From: Echinococcus granulosus
Lineage: Eukaryota; Platyhelminthes; Cestoda; Cyclophyllidea; Taeniidae
Direction of reading: 5' to 3'
Assembly: GCF_000524195.1 (NCBI RefSeq)
Contig: NW_020170438.1
Coordinates: 186,001 to 250,000 of the forward strand
DNA length: 64,000 nucleotides
In this document: piece after piece, positions 36,671 to 47,843 of the stretch
Numbering within the stretch: the stretch's first letter is position 1
How the letters are laid out: every line of letters starts with the position of its first letter
Program-made: the position numbers and the translations under genes
The notes under the pieces: generated by a model
What the model saw: only the letters and a program-made list of their open reading frames with translations
What the model was told of the DNA's origin: nothing
The model's database searches: none

Positions 36671-37766
36671 TGTAATGGGTTGGCTGTTTGATTAACCCTC
36701 GGTTTCGGTAAAGGGCCACGTAGGTGCTCCGTCGTTGTACCCTTTTCGGGTAGACTGGCCTCCGGGCCATGCCAGTAGCCCCTAATCCCTCCTGTATATC
36801 GAATATATATATCTTGTCTGAGCATTATGTCTAATCTCGTCTCAAGGGAAATCTCGGGGCGCTACATCGGTGGCAGCGGATAGCAAACCCGATCTCAAAG
36901 GACGCCTTTTTCAGATTATTACGGCTGGTTGGTAAATCTTGACGAGGTAGGAGAAGTGCGTATGCTGCGGATAAGGAGAATCAGTGAAGGCCCCTAAAAT
37001 AAGGGTTGATACTTGACGTCTACCTTCAACAACTAATCCGGTTCCGTGGCTTGCAGGAAGGCTAATAACAACTGCAGAGATCCTAGTCGTGAACCATCCA
37101 GCAAAGTTTATTATGGACCTGTATAGAAATATTAAATACGTAAAACGTAATGCATCCTCCACTTCTCTACTAGCTAGTTGGAAGCCAGATAGATATGGCT
37201 GGGCAGCACCGAAGTGAGAACAAAGTAGTAAAAAGGAATAAGCACAAAATTTGGCCCTACCGAACTGCATTAAATCCGCTTCTTTGTTACATAAGTCGCC
37301 TTTTGATCTAGTGTTCCTACGACTAGCGATGGGCGTGGGCAATGGCCAGCACATTCCACCGACAACCGAAACAGTTCCAAATTCAGTGGGATTACCAAGG
37401 GGAATCAGCAAAGCTGCGGTCAAATATCTCCTCAGTTGCATGGAAATTGGATGACTGGCACGATTGGAATGTGAATGTTGCACGTACAGTACTAATAACG
37501 TTGTGATGGTTGACGCAAGAGGTTGATCAAGGTGAGCACCGGGGACAACAATCATAAGAGGAGTGGGGTTATGTAATGCGTTGGATGATTGTTTAACTCT
37601 TGGTTTTGGTGAAGGAGCCACATTGGGTCTCCGCCATTTCACATTTGTCGGGTGGACTGGCCCCAAAGCCAGGCCAGTAGCCCCAGACCTTCCGTATGCC
37701 GACTATGTATATTCTGCCCTACTATTGTGTCGTCTTTCATCTTCAGGGAAGCCTAGGGAAGCTACG
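36671..37766 (+). mobile_element. Older, diverged TRIM retrotransposon (about 1.1 kb)
   Basis: LTRs at 36671-36866 and 37572-37766 both start TGTAATG and end with GCTAC, but look only about 70% alike. No target duplication is visible. The PBS-like TCGGTGGCAGCGG at 36867 and the purine tract before 37572 are retained. The internal part aligns with the complete element (shared blocks such as AAGGGTTGATGTT/AAGGGTTGATACTT and TCGTGAACCATC) but carries about 110 extra nt near 37121-37270. A 251-codon antisense open frame crosses most of it. The LTR divergence means it is much older than the copy at 31923, or a recombinant of two elements. Confidence 0.8.
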
Positions 37767-38403
37767 TGTATGTTGACAAATTTTTATGCCAATTTACTAC
37801 CCAACTCCATTTTTCATAATGCTTTGCTCATTGCATAACTAATATAGCACTTCATGATTCTAATTAAAGTCCTTTTAAAAAGTAATAATATTCTTAAATT
37901 TAATGCTAGAGATAAAATAACGTTTTAACAGTAGAAAACACGTATGAAGGTCACAAAAATTATTAGACATTATACTTCACAACATTTTCATTCAATTCGC
38001 TTATCATTAGGAGTTAATTAATAAGGAAGAAACCACATATGGAATGTCACTTTCTAGATTAATTAAACAAGTGGAAACTTCCTTGAAAAATAGGATAAAA
38101 TTAATAGAATACGGTTTATTATTGCAAACACACACTGTTAGTCCTCTGTATTATGTGCCATATTAATTCATTTTTAAGAAATTTAGGTAGTTTGGTCATC
38201 GACATAGCTTCCAAGATCCGACACTCTTCTTCAGTAACATTCGATACGTCTTAGCAACCAAAGTTTTCTCTAGTAGGAGGGAATTGCAGCATCATTTCAA
38301 ACACTCACATCTTCAATAATATCCAAAAGGTCAGATGGTGCAACTACTAAAACGCTTATAAACAGAAACGCATTTATCAAATATATCAACAGGAAGTATC
38401 ACG
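37767..38403. other. Short non-coding stretch, 3' flank of the C2H2 gene
   Basis: This lies downstream, on the minus strand, of the C2H2 gene's stop and should hold its 3' UTR. A second open frame through exon 2 would reach 38331 instead of 38404. Confidence 0.4.
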
Positions 38404-41400
38404 TCATGAATCCCGCCACGATCCTCGGCTCCAGAGGAGACCTCTCCGACAAGTGGTGAGGTCTTCGTATTTACGACTGTTGGATCTCCACCACCTGAAA
38501 ATTGCCTCCGCGTGCTCCTCTTCATGCCGGCGTGACCATCGGAAGTCGGCGAACAGTTTAGCACAACTGCGTTGACGTCTGGCGCGCAGTTTTTTAAGCC
38601 CTCGCAGATCAGGGAAGTCCTCCCTGTGAGTGCCTACTGACAAATTATGAGAAGGCATTATTGCATACAGTCATGCTCCACCAGTCAAAACCGGCTCACA
38701 TTTTAAAGTAACAAAATATATTGGTCTGCCGGTTGTTATTCACTAATTTCGAATGTGTAAGTGTGCACGTCTCCTTAAATTAAGTACATTCAAAAGTGGG
38801 ATCAAAATATCGTGTTCCTCATTGTCATAGCATTCCGACTTCCCGGTGTGAGCCAAAGTTTCAGAATCAACATCAACGGCACATCATTAGGGTAGTTCTT
38901 GGGTCCTTTTTATTACTCAAGCGGCATCTTCTTTTCTATCTCTAGGCTATTGTGCAATTTGTACTGATCTCTTGAATTTCAGTCATCTTGTAGTTGTTTA
39001 TGCGAAGACTTAGATCTATTAGCGCCGACTGGATTTTACTTGCAAACTATGCCTGTCAAGGATCTGATAAGTACAAAAAAGGTGGCTAAAAATAACAAAG
39101 AACAAAGTATTTAAATGTAGTACGACTAGCTGATAAAACAAGGTCCACTGCAATGTTTGTCGTTTAAAAATTACCACTCAAACAAATACCTTTACTTTTA
39201 AAATGAGCTAGCGTTAAGGTAAGGAATAACAATACGCCAGCTGAAAGCAAATTTGTGGAAAAGGCAAATAAACTTATTATAAATCACATATAGAAAAAAA
39301 GGTGGATGAACAAGGTAATGAAGATAAATGATTAGAGGGCTTTTCTCTCACTAAATTGAAAACTGCCTTCCTCAAGACCCACTTTTCACCTTTACCGTGA
39401 CGCTATTGGTTTCCCAACTCTTACAAATGACAACGTCAATTAAGCTTTTTCAATTTTTTTGTTTTTTTGCTCAGGAGGATTGACATTAAAATTCATTTTA
39501 CCCTTCTATCAATACCCTTATAACATCCAGCATAGTCGCCTCGGAGAGTTTTATCACTAGATGGCATGATCAAGCTATTGGAGATCGGCAGGGCCATCAC
39601 TCTTTGAGCTGTTTAAAATTAAAGATTTTGTAAAATTCGTCTACATTTTGTTTACTTCAAATTTCACTTCGATAAAAACTCCATTTTTGACTAAAGTACC
39701 TTTTGCTTTAATTCAAACATTTATTTCAAATTTCATCCTTATCCAGGATATACAATGGTCATAAAAATCCACCCCTCCTTGTCCTAGTAACTGAGTGGAT
39801 TTTAACCATGTTCACCCTAAAAAGGTGAGTTTCTATACTTTGAAAGCGGAAGAATTCCAATGACCGACACAAAAATGTCGCCTTCAGAGCTAACCTTTAA
39901 CAAGGATGAGGGATCATGTCAACAACTGAATCACGTGCTATCTCTGACTCCACGTCAGTATCGTTGAAGTAAATTTGCTAATGATTCTTGCAACATCAAA
40001 GCATAAAGTATTTGTGATAGTGAAGGATTTTACTTCTCACCTGAGTGTCTCAGTCATACCACCACTGGTAAATCTACCAGTAGGTGTCACTCAACTTGAC
40101 TAAAAATTTGTTGATGCAGACGAAGATATTAAATAGGGCTGGTGAATTAGTATTACAGAGTCATTAGCCGATAAAGCATGCTTGATGGAGCAGTACTGTC
40201 ATATTTTGGTCTTGTAAAGAGGAGTTAAATTACCAGTTTAATTGAACTTGTGGTTTGTATTGAGGAGGCAAAAAAAGCACTTCACTACTTAGCTGCTTGA
40301 TGGCTTCACGTAATGGAAATCGGGTTTATTAAATCTAACGCAGATAAAAAAGACCGAAATACGAACTTCAAAATGCGAAAGAATAGTGAACCTGTCATCA
40401 GTAACTTTCCCATTAGTCTACCCTATCCCGTTTAGTTGATTTGATTGGCCGGCCCATCCTTTCGGATACACGATGAGTCACTCGCCTCCGTCGACCAATT
40501 AAAGCTCTCTGACTCATGCAAACGCCCTGGTATCATAGTCGGGCTCGTATATGGCATCTGGTACCTTATTCGACCCTTAATTAGGCTCTTAGGTGATAAT
40601 CTTTTAGGGACACTTTAAAGTACTTAGTAAAAGTTTCATAAATTAAAACTGCAGGAAATTCAAGGCTTCCGTGAATTGATCTCCATGTCGGTGACATTAT
40701 TACCCACTCATACCTCAAGTGATACTGTTCTTCAGACCTTTCTGTGTATACACAAAAAGCGGTTTTCAACTCGTACACCTCTTTGACGTCTAAAATGAGA
40801 TCACGAGCACGGAGGAATGCACCCGAAGCCTTCCACTCTCTGCCTCAAAGAAGTTCGTATGGTTTTTGTTGAAATTGAGATGTGGAAAGGACCTACTGTT
40901 AATGATCAAGTTTGTAGCAGCTTGAAAGGAGGATAATTCCCGCACCAGAAAAAGAACTTACGACAATTCTGCAAGCGGATGAATAGTAAACACAAAGTGT
41001 ACGGCAATAAATTGATATCAACTCAGAGAGATTCATGGGTAAGGCTGTAAATGAAAGGCAATACAATGGAAAAGGGATCCAGGGTGAAAGGATCTTACAA
41101 CCTGCACTCGAAAAAGAATGGGGTCATCTAGTAGGCTGATGTGAGCATTAAGTCGGGCCTCCATGGCGGTAACATTTACCAAGAGGGTCTATTTTGAACC
41201 GGAGCTTTCGCTATCAGAGGCCGTGAAAGGTACTGTCGTTGTAGTACAAAGCATATTATCACTGAAAGCCGATGAACATTCGGCAAGTTAGGCCAGACAC
41301 CGAAGACACATTCTTCACAAGAAAAATGGTTAAGTTTAAAACAATAAGAAAGATGTAGGCAGCGAGCATGTGCGGCATAATAACAGGTAGTAGAATTAGT

Positions 41401-43716
41401 GAAGGTGGCGCTTGCCAACGAGGGCAAAAACTCAATTCCGCTTGGAAGACTTCAAGCATGGTACAGTGCGGTAATGGAGTGCTCATTTGCTCATCACTAA
41501 GTCATTTGACCGGTGTAAGAGATTTTAAAGACTAAACGCCTGTCATTGACGATCCCAACAGTGGTGGCTCCATGAAGGGCAGTCATTTCCGCAACCATTC
41601 AGTCAGGGTGTAAAAGGCCAGCCTGATCCTGGACGGTTCAGTCGTAATGAAGTTTAGCGGACATATTTGAGCGCTGAGATAAGTGTAACTTCTAATTCTC
41701 GACTTGCGTTCTTTACAGCGCTATTTAAACTCCAAAGTCTTGGTTAAATCTAAACCCACTCGTAGGTCAGGCAATAGAAATGTAAAAGCAGGTCGCGGCT
41801 AGGTCATTTTACAGTGTACATTTAGTTTCGGTAAATATTCTTACGAGAGGTTACTGATATCTTTTAAAATCGCATTTGCCATACTTCTAGTTAGAAGGGA
41901 ATAAGGTAGGCCGTCCTCATCGAAATTTACGAGGCGCATCGTTTGGACGCTACAAGATGGGGACAATTCGGTGCAGTTATACTTTCTGCACCTGTCTACA
42001 CAACCACAATCTTCTCATCCACTGGTGTCATTATGTTCTCTTTAAACGGCCTGTGTCTAGTCTTCCAACCCTTCGGTACTTTCGGCATGAAGCTGCTTCC
42101 AGACTTTACCTATCGTATTAGGTCTATAGGGCTACATCTGACGCTACAGAGAAAGAAACAAAAAAACAATCGAAATTAAATCCCTCACCGTTTGTCCATT
42201 CCAATTCCTCCTTTCGCAGACCCCCGCACCATCCACAAGCGAGAACGTTAAATTCTTTACCTTTGGTGGCGTTGAATATGCAATGTGTGGAAAGGAGATG
42301 CGCTTGTAGACGACATTCCGATCTTAAATCCACTTTTCCGCCACCACTTTCAAAACGTCTCCAGCAGAGAACACAAGTGCTCCTCCATTCCACACTTTCA
42401 GAGCCCTCTACAGCAGCGAATCGACCTTGTCTAAGCGCTTGAGAAAAGTATTTTTTCAGAGGAGTCATGTGCCCACGCTTTAAAAGGTGTTTGTACTCTG
42501 AAGCTGCATTGAAATCACCGCAAACAGCGCAGACCTGAAACCTCCAATCGAGGAAACTACGCCCAGCTGAATGAAAACAAGCAATGTGTGCCTGGAGGGA
42601 AGCATTGCTAGGGAGACCGACTTCAGGTTGGACGGTGCTGAAGTCTTTAGAGGAGTGACTGCTGAAGGGGTGCAACTGACAGAGAGGACAGGAATAAATC
42701 CAGGTAGTGCGAGATTTGAAAAGCTTTTCAGCAAGATCTCTGGGCACAGTGCGATAACGTTTTGAATTCAACCACTGGAGGTACTCATAGCTTTCCATGT
42801 GGATGCCTTGAATATGCAACTCCAAAGGATTCAGACCTTCTCTATACAAAATTGAGTCGGTGGAAATTGGACGTGATTCCGACGATGACTTTGAAGCTTC
42901 CCAGAACTCTATTTCAGGGAGTTCCCGACTCTCACAGACAAAGTCGTGACATTCAGAACACCGTCCAGGCTGACGAGATGGATCATGAGCATAGCGGATG
43001 TGCACAGCTAATTCCAACTTAGATGCAAATCTTGCCATAGCTTGACATCGTTTCAACGGCATCGTCTTCCTTGTAATACGCCGGGGTGGTCGTTTTAAAG
43101 TACCCTTTGAAACGTCTTCTCCTTCCATGCTTTCAGCGCAGCAGAAAAGACACATAAAAGGAAGACCCTGTCGAATACTTCTAGAGGGAGCAAGGAAGTT
43201 CTTAAAATAGGCGGCCTTCTGTAGGAAGCAAGGGTGATTTTGACAACGTTTTTCCTCGTCCTCGTCTTCAAGCCTCCACGAAGCTCCGCATTGTCGACAG
43301 TTGAGAAGGATATCATGGAAAGATAGTGAGGAGTGTCGAAGGAGGAGAAGATGAGCGTGGAGTAAGTCTCCAGAAAGACAGTTGAGACCACAAAGTCGGC
43401 AGATGTAGCGGACATTGGCATGGAGATCACGAGTGTCTGCAGAAGCATCGACCTTTTTAACGCAGCTGGAAGAGGAAGGAATGCGTCGAAGGCGTACTCG
43501 TTGAGGTAGACGCTTGGCAGGTGGATTTGGCAGATTTGGAAGAGGAAGGGTAATGGACGACTGCGGTGGTGGGGGCGGTGGACATGGTGGAAGGAGGTGA
43601 AACGGAGGTTGGTGTCGCCGAACTAGTTGGATATTCGACGGTAGACGTCCATGTGAGGTGTAGGGACGGAGACTGGATTTCTGACGGGTGGATGAGGTAG
43701 TCATTTGGGATAACAT
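38404..43716 (-). CDS. Irregular multi-C2H2 zinc-finger protein, two exons, about 586 aa
   Basis: Exon 1 is 43716-42189 (509 codons plus G), and exon 2 is 38636-38404 (TA plus 76 codons and TGA). The donor is G|GTGAGG and the acceptor TTTGTCAG|TAGG. G+TA makes one codon, so the frame is kept. The start could also be the ATG at 43704. The N-terminus is Pro-rich (PPPPPP near 47-52) and basic. About eight C-x2-C pairs follow, most with a distant H-x(3-5)-H: YICRLC, LNCRQC, FMCLFC...HIRYAH, GRCSEC...HIQGIH, YSCPLC...HIACFH, QVCAVC...HLLKRGH, STCVLC...HLLSTH and LACGWC. The last pair lies at the end of exon 1, and exon 2 in this frame supplies HEEEH, completing a finger. The spacers (20-60 residues) are much longer than in classical tandem C2H2 factors, so nucleic-acid or protein binding is inferred and the family is not identified. 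The gene follows UAP56 on the same strand at a distance of about 1 kb. Confidence 0.75.
38637..42188 (-). other. 3.55 kb intron of the C2H2 gene
   Basis: Bounded by GTGAGG (42188) and CAG (38637). The interior is AT-rich. Small minus-strand frames at 41176-41486 overlap each other and look incidental. Confidence 0.6.
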
Positions 43717-44706
43717 ACAAGCGCACACGCAAACAGCACACCGGTCACGTGGTTGTTTGAAGTAGATGAACTATCGATTGAAATCGTGCGTGGGAGATCT
43801 TGTTGCCGCCTGTCTTGACCATGACGAAGGCCTAGAATAGCATAGAAACGTGAATCACATGCACTTGATAACTATTTCCTCAGGGTTAGAATTTGTCGGA
43901 AATGTTATTTAAGGAGGAATTCAAAAGCAAAACACGAAACAAGCATGCTTATTGTTAGAACAAGTTTTGTTTTGACAGTAACGCGAGCATTCCGGTAAAT
44001 CAGCAGAGTGGTTTCAAAAAAAAAGATATTTTATAGTAATGAACTCCTTGAGACTTTGAATGGCTTAAGAAAGGATACAGGCATTGGTAGGCAGTGTTGC
44101 ACCCAACCCCGCTAGGGCACCCGGACACCGCTTGTGTAAAGTACGACTAAATGGGCGTGCAGACTTGGAGACAAATACACGACCGCCTCAACCAAACCGC
44201 TGTCACTTGTTCGGTGCAAAGACAACCGCGTTGACAGGCTGAACGCCTCAGCACAACAATAGCGGTACGCCCGTGAGTAGCCCCACCGTTGGAGACAAAG
44301 CCCAGAGGAGGCGGCGCTGGCCCCAACTAGTGCGCAGCGCCACGTGCTCGGCGGGCTCAAAACATCATCCCGAGGTCAGTCAGGCGCAGCACTGAAGCAA
44401 CTGCCAGCATGAAGCGAAAGACCCCAACCGTGACCATAGGCAACCGCACCACCACCCCCAGCGCACCCCGAGGCGGCGCCACCAAGAAAGATCAAGAGCG
44501 AAAAACCCGATCCGACACCAACACCACCGGAAAGAGCACACAAAGCCATAGACAACCCACACCCACCAAGAGAATTAAAAACCGCAATTAGCAACAGGAA
44601 AACACCAACGCTTTGAGCAGACAGTACGATGACAACATTTTCTCTACTCAAAAACTGTACACAATGCAAGAAATTTGCGACACGATAAAGTCCTTTCTTT
44701 CTTCCG
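43717..44706 (-). other. Region between UAP56 and the C2H2 gene
   Basis: This holds the UAP56 3' flank and the upstream region of the C2H2 gene. The part at 44100-44600 is GC-rich and strand-biased (A and C on the plus strand), and carries a 60-codon basic, Thr-rich plus-strand frame (44409-44591) that I take as incidental. A long 3' UTR, a promoter or an old repeat are all possible. Confidence 0.4.
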
Positions 44707-46629
44707 TTAACGGTCCTCCATGTAGCTGGCAATCTCCATGACGTCAGGTAGCTCACTGATGTTTACCTCGAATCGATTCTGGACATCGTTCAGAATATTG
44801 GCGTCGTGTTCGTCCGAAATGAACGTGATTGCCAGACCCTTGGTACCAAAGCGACCAGCTCGCGCAACCTAAACATAGCCAAGATACGTTATCAAGCTCA
44901 AATTTAAGTCCAACCTACTCTGTGCAGATATGTATCCGAGTCCTCGGGCATATCGTAGTTGAAAACAATATTCACACGTTCAATGTCCATTCCACGACCA
45001 AAGAGATTCGTAGCCACGAGAAGACGCTTGTGGAAGTTTTTGAAAGCCTGATAACGCTCCAACCGCTCCTCCTGGGACATTGCACGGTGCATTGCGATGG
45101 CAGGGAAGTTTTGGTCGACGAGAAGCTGCGCCAGGGCGATGCAACGCTGAACCGACTTGACGAAAATTATAACCTGCGAGGAACAAAAGCCGTTTTTACG
45201 GAGAAGAATCAGATGTGGTTCTGAACTCAATCGCCGGCGCTGGACACAGAAAGGAGCAGCCCGAGGTCGGTATTAGCATAGCAAGTCATCACATGCTCAC
45301 TTGGTTGAACTGCAGCTCATCGAGCAGCTCAAAGAGCTTCCTATTCTTCTCGTTCTCCTTCACCTTGACGTAGTGTTGACGCAGCCCGTGCAGGGTCAAC
45401 TTGGAGTCGTTGTCAATAAAGATTTCCAGAGGCTAAAATTGGAAAGAGAGATCAGGCGTTACGGCTAAGCTGAGAGCGACGCGTTCCGTGGTCGACCACC
45501 ACCCGCATTAACTACGCTTCCTCGTCGTTGCCGTCACCGTGGCGGTAACCGCGTTGCCATTGCAAAACGACGCTTGATAATCGGTTTAGTTGCGCCTATC
45601 ATCACCACCATCCCCACCACACGGTTTGCCGGCCAAAACGCGATTGGACGACATTTCTGCCCGACTTTGTGGGATCGGGAGACACCAGCGTCCGATTCAC
45701 ATTTTACTTTCCGAGGGAGCTCACTTTTTCGGGGTAGTGTTTTTATGGTTCTCGGTCGGTCGGTGGTCGCCGCGTTTCGCGATTTTTTTACCATCCACAT
45801 CCCGCGCCCGTCACCACCAACGTACATCTTGCATAAAATTGCGACAGACGGGACGAATCTCTTTGCTCATGGTTGCGCTAAACATCATAACTTGTTTACA
45901 ACGCGGCGTCATGCGAAAGATGTCCTGGACGTCACGACGCATGTCTAAGAGGAGTCACGAAGTTAAGGGCAACAAACCGAGGGTATCGAGCATCTTGTCG
46001 CATTCGTCGATGATGAAGTGCCTAATGTGGTCCAGCTTCAATGCCTTGTTACGAATAAGGTCAAGAATACGTCCAGGGGTGCCCACCACAATATGTGGCG
46101 CGCACTTATTCAGCGATTCGATGTCCTTTCTAAGTGGCATTCCACCGAAAAAGACCCCAACCTGGGACACGATGACCAGAATTAAAATAACCACGCTTAC
46201 CTTAATTTTAGGCATGTACTTGGAGAAACGCTCGTACTCTTTGCTGATTTGATAGGCCAATTCGCGAGTGTGACAGAGGACGATGACTCGAGTAATACCA
46301 CTCTCCTCAGGATCTAACTGCTGCAGCGTGGCAATGACAAAGACAGCGGTCTTGCCCATTCCCGACTTGGCCTGGCAAAGAACGTCCATCGAAAGAATGG
46401 CCTGAGGAATACACTCATGCTGAACCTCTGATGGATGCTCAAAGCCACAGTCCACAATAGCTCTCAAGACCTCGGGTTTAAGAATGAAGTCACGGAAGCC
46501 GGAGCAATGAACGGTGACATAGTCACCCTTCACAGCTCTTTTGGCCTGAATATCACCATTTGATTTGGAATCCTGTACGGTTTCCTGATCCTCCTCATCG
46601 TAATCCAAGAGCTCATTTTCATCAGCCAT
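44707..46629 (-). CDS. DDX39B: DECD-box RNA helicase UAP56/DDX39B (Sub2), complete, 6 exons, 426 aa
   Basis: Exons: 46629-46201, 46161-45978, 45944-45826, 45432-45301, 45173-44919 and 44868-44707. All junctions are GT/AG and keep frame, giving 426 residues against 428 for human UAP56. Motifs: acidic N-terminus; Q motif GFEHPSEVQ (62-70); motif I AKSGMGKT (87-94); TRELA (121-125); GTPGR (170-174); DECD (195-198), the hallmark of this subfamily in place of DEAD; SAT (227-229); [11 protein letters not shown] (341-351); and HRVARAGR (372-379). The protein is an ATP-dependent RNA helicase needed for spliceosome assembly and, with THO/ALY in the TREX complex, for mRNA export; it acts in the nucleus. 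Introns are 39, 33, 393, 127 and 50 nt. The 39-nt intron is a multiple of three without a stop, so retention would add 13 residues before VGVFFGG. An in-frame ATG at 46707 would add 26 residues, but the acceptors just before 46629 and the family's usual start favour 46629. Plus-strand frames over 45574-46252 are shadows. Confidence 0.97.
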
Positions 46630-46648
46630 CGCTAAAAGACCTAAGAGA
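46630..46648 (-). promoter_or_regulatory. Tandem 3' splice acceptors immediately before the UAP56 start codon
   Basis: On the minus strand CTGTTCTCTTAG and then GTCTTTTAG end 10 and 2 nt before the ATG (AG at 46642-46641 and 46633-46632). Either would remove the in-frame upstream ATG at 46707. No upstream donor-bearing exon was found. A 5' UTR intron or spliced-leader trans-splicing, which is known in Echinococcus, would both explain it. Confidence 0.5.
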
Positions 46649-47645
46649 ACAGACACCAATGGACAGGGAAACGAAAGTGAAAAGTTGAATGCCACCGAAT
46701 CAACCATTTAAACAAAGTTTTCGAAATTTAAATGGCTAGTAGTTGTTGGTCTAGCCAAAATAAATAACAAGTTAATTTGAAATTTTACAACTAAAGTGCT
46801 GCAAGATAAAAGACTGACTCAGATATTAATATTAAACGAAAAAACCAAACGCAGTATTCCTTAAATTACAAATTCGAAAGACTTAGTAGATTATACCAAA
46901 AACCCTACCTAGAAAAGTCTGACGCAGCAGAGTGCCCATTAACTCTTTAGAATTTCTACAATTCCAACTTTTTTGCGTTTTATTTAATGGTTGCCTATTA
47001 TGGGTGGACTACTCTCGATAATTCAGTTTTACATAATATGCAGGATGTTTACCACAGCTGATAAAAAGTCTTATATGTTAAATAAAATGCACACCCATAT
47101 GTGGCAAATAATATTTAAATCAATTCGAGGGCATATTGGTATTTATAATGCAAAGGTTGCGTTATGGTCAAATAATTTTTTAAATTGGCTCTATGCATTC
47201 TGTGTGACGCGCATTGTTTTACTCATACCCTCAACCAACTATTTTGCATTGATAGATGCCTATTACTGATGCTAGGGGTGCTTTGAACTCTGCAGATGTA
47301 GCTGAAGGCTGTTGACATCAGGCGGAATTACAACCTTTGGCCGCCGAATGATGCACGTGGTCGTATACACGAACTTTGTTTATAGGAATTTGTTGGACAG
47401 CTAGTCTAATCCTACGAGAGCTAAAGACTTTACGTGCATTGTATTGGTTTGGTAGAATGATAGCACAACCAAGTGCATAGCTTTCTAGTCTTCCTAGGGG
47501 CTAGTAATGAATTTTTTATAGAAATATGGCTAAATGAAACTCCGAAGCACATTTGTGGCGCTACAAAAAAGGGCATACTTTAGTGTCGCACTATAAAATG
47601 AAACGAGACTCAATAACTTCTACTGATAACAGGCTGTTGCACTAA
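46649..47645 (-). other. Upstream region of UAP56
   Basis: AT-rich DNA between the UAP56 start and a solo TRIM LTR, and the expected place for its promoter. A 92-codon plus-strand open frame at 46991-47269 has no recognised features. Confidence 0.4.
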
Positions 47646-47843
47646 TGTAGCGTCCCGAGATTGCCCGAAGACGAAAGAAGACACAATACTCGGGCAGAAT
47701 ATATGTATTCAGCGCAGAGAAGGTGTCTGGACTATTGGCATGGCCCAAAAGGCCAGCCCACCTCGTGTGGTACAAGGGGGCAAATTCAAAGTACAAAAGT
47801 GGCGCCTCACTAATATTGAGTGATAAACCACTGTCGTATTACA
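47646..47843 (-). mobile_element. Solo TRIM LTR
   Basis: On the minus strand it begins TGTAATACGACAGTGG and ends GGGACGCTACA. It is close to the LTRs of the complete element at 31923 (same GGCGCCACTTTTGTACTTTG and CTTCTCTGCGCTGAATA blocks). No internal region, PBS or second LTR is nearby, and no target duplication is visible. Solo LTRs arise by recombination between the two LTRs of an element. Confidence 0.9.

Noticed and set aside
41176..41486. Two overlapping minus-strand frames as middle exons of the C2H2 gene
   Set aside because: Exon 1 joins exon 2 directly in phase and completes a finger; these frames lack convincing splice sites.
45574..46252. Plus-strand open frames of 124 and 220 codons
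   Set aside because: They lie opposite confirmed UAP56 exons and introns and have no motif; they are shadows of the helicase coding bias.
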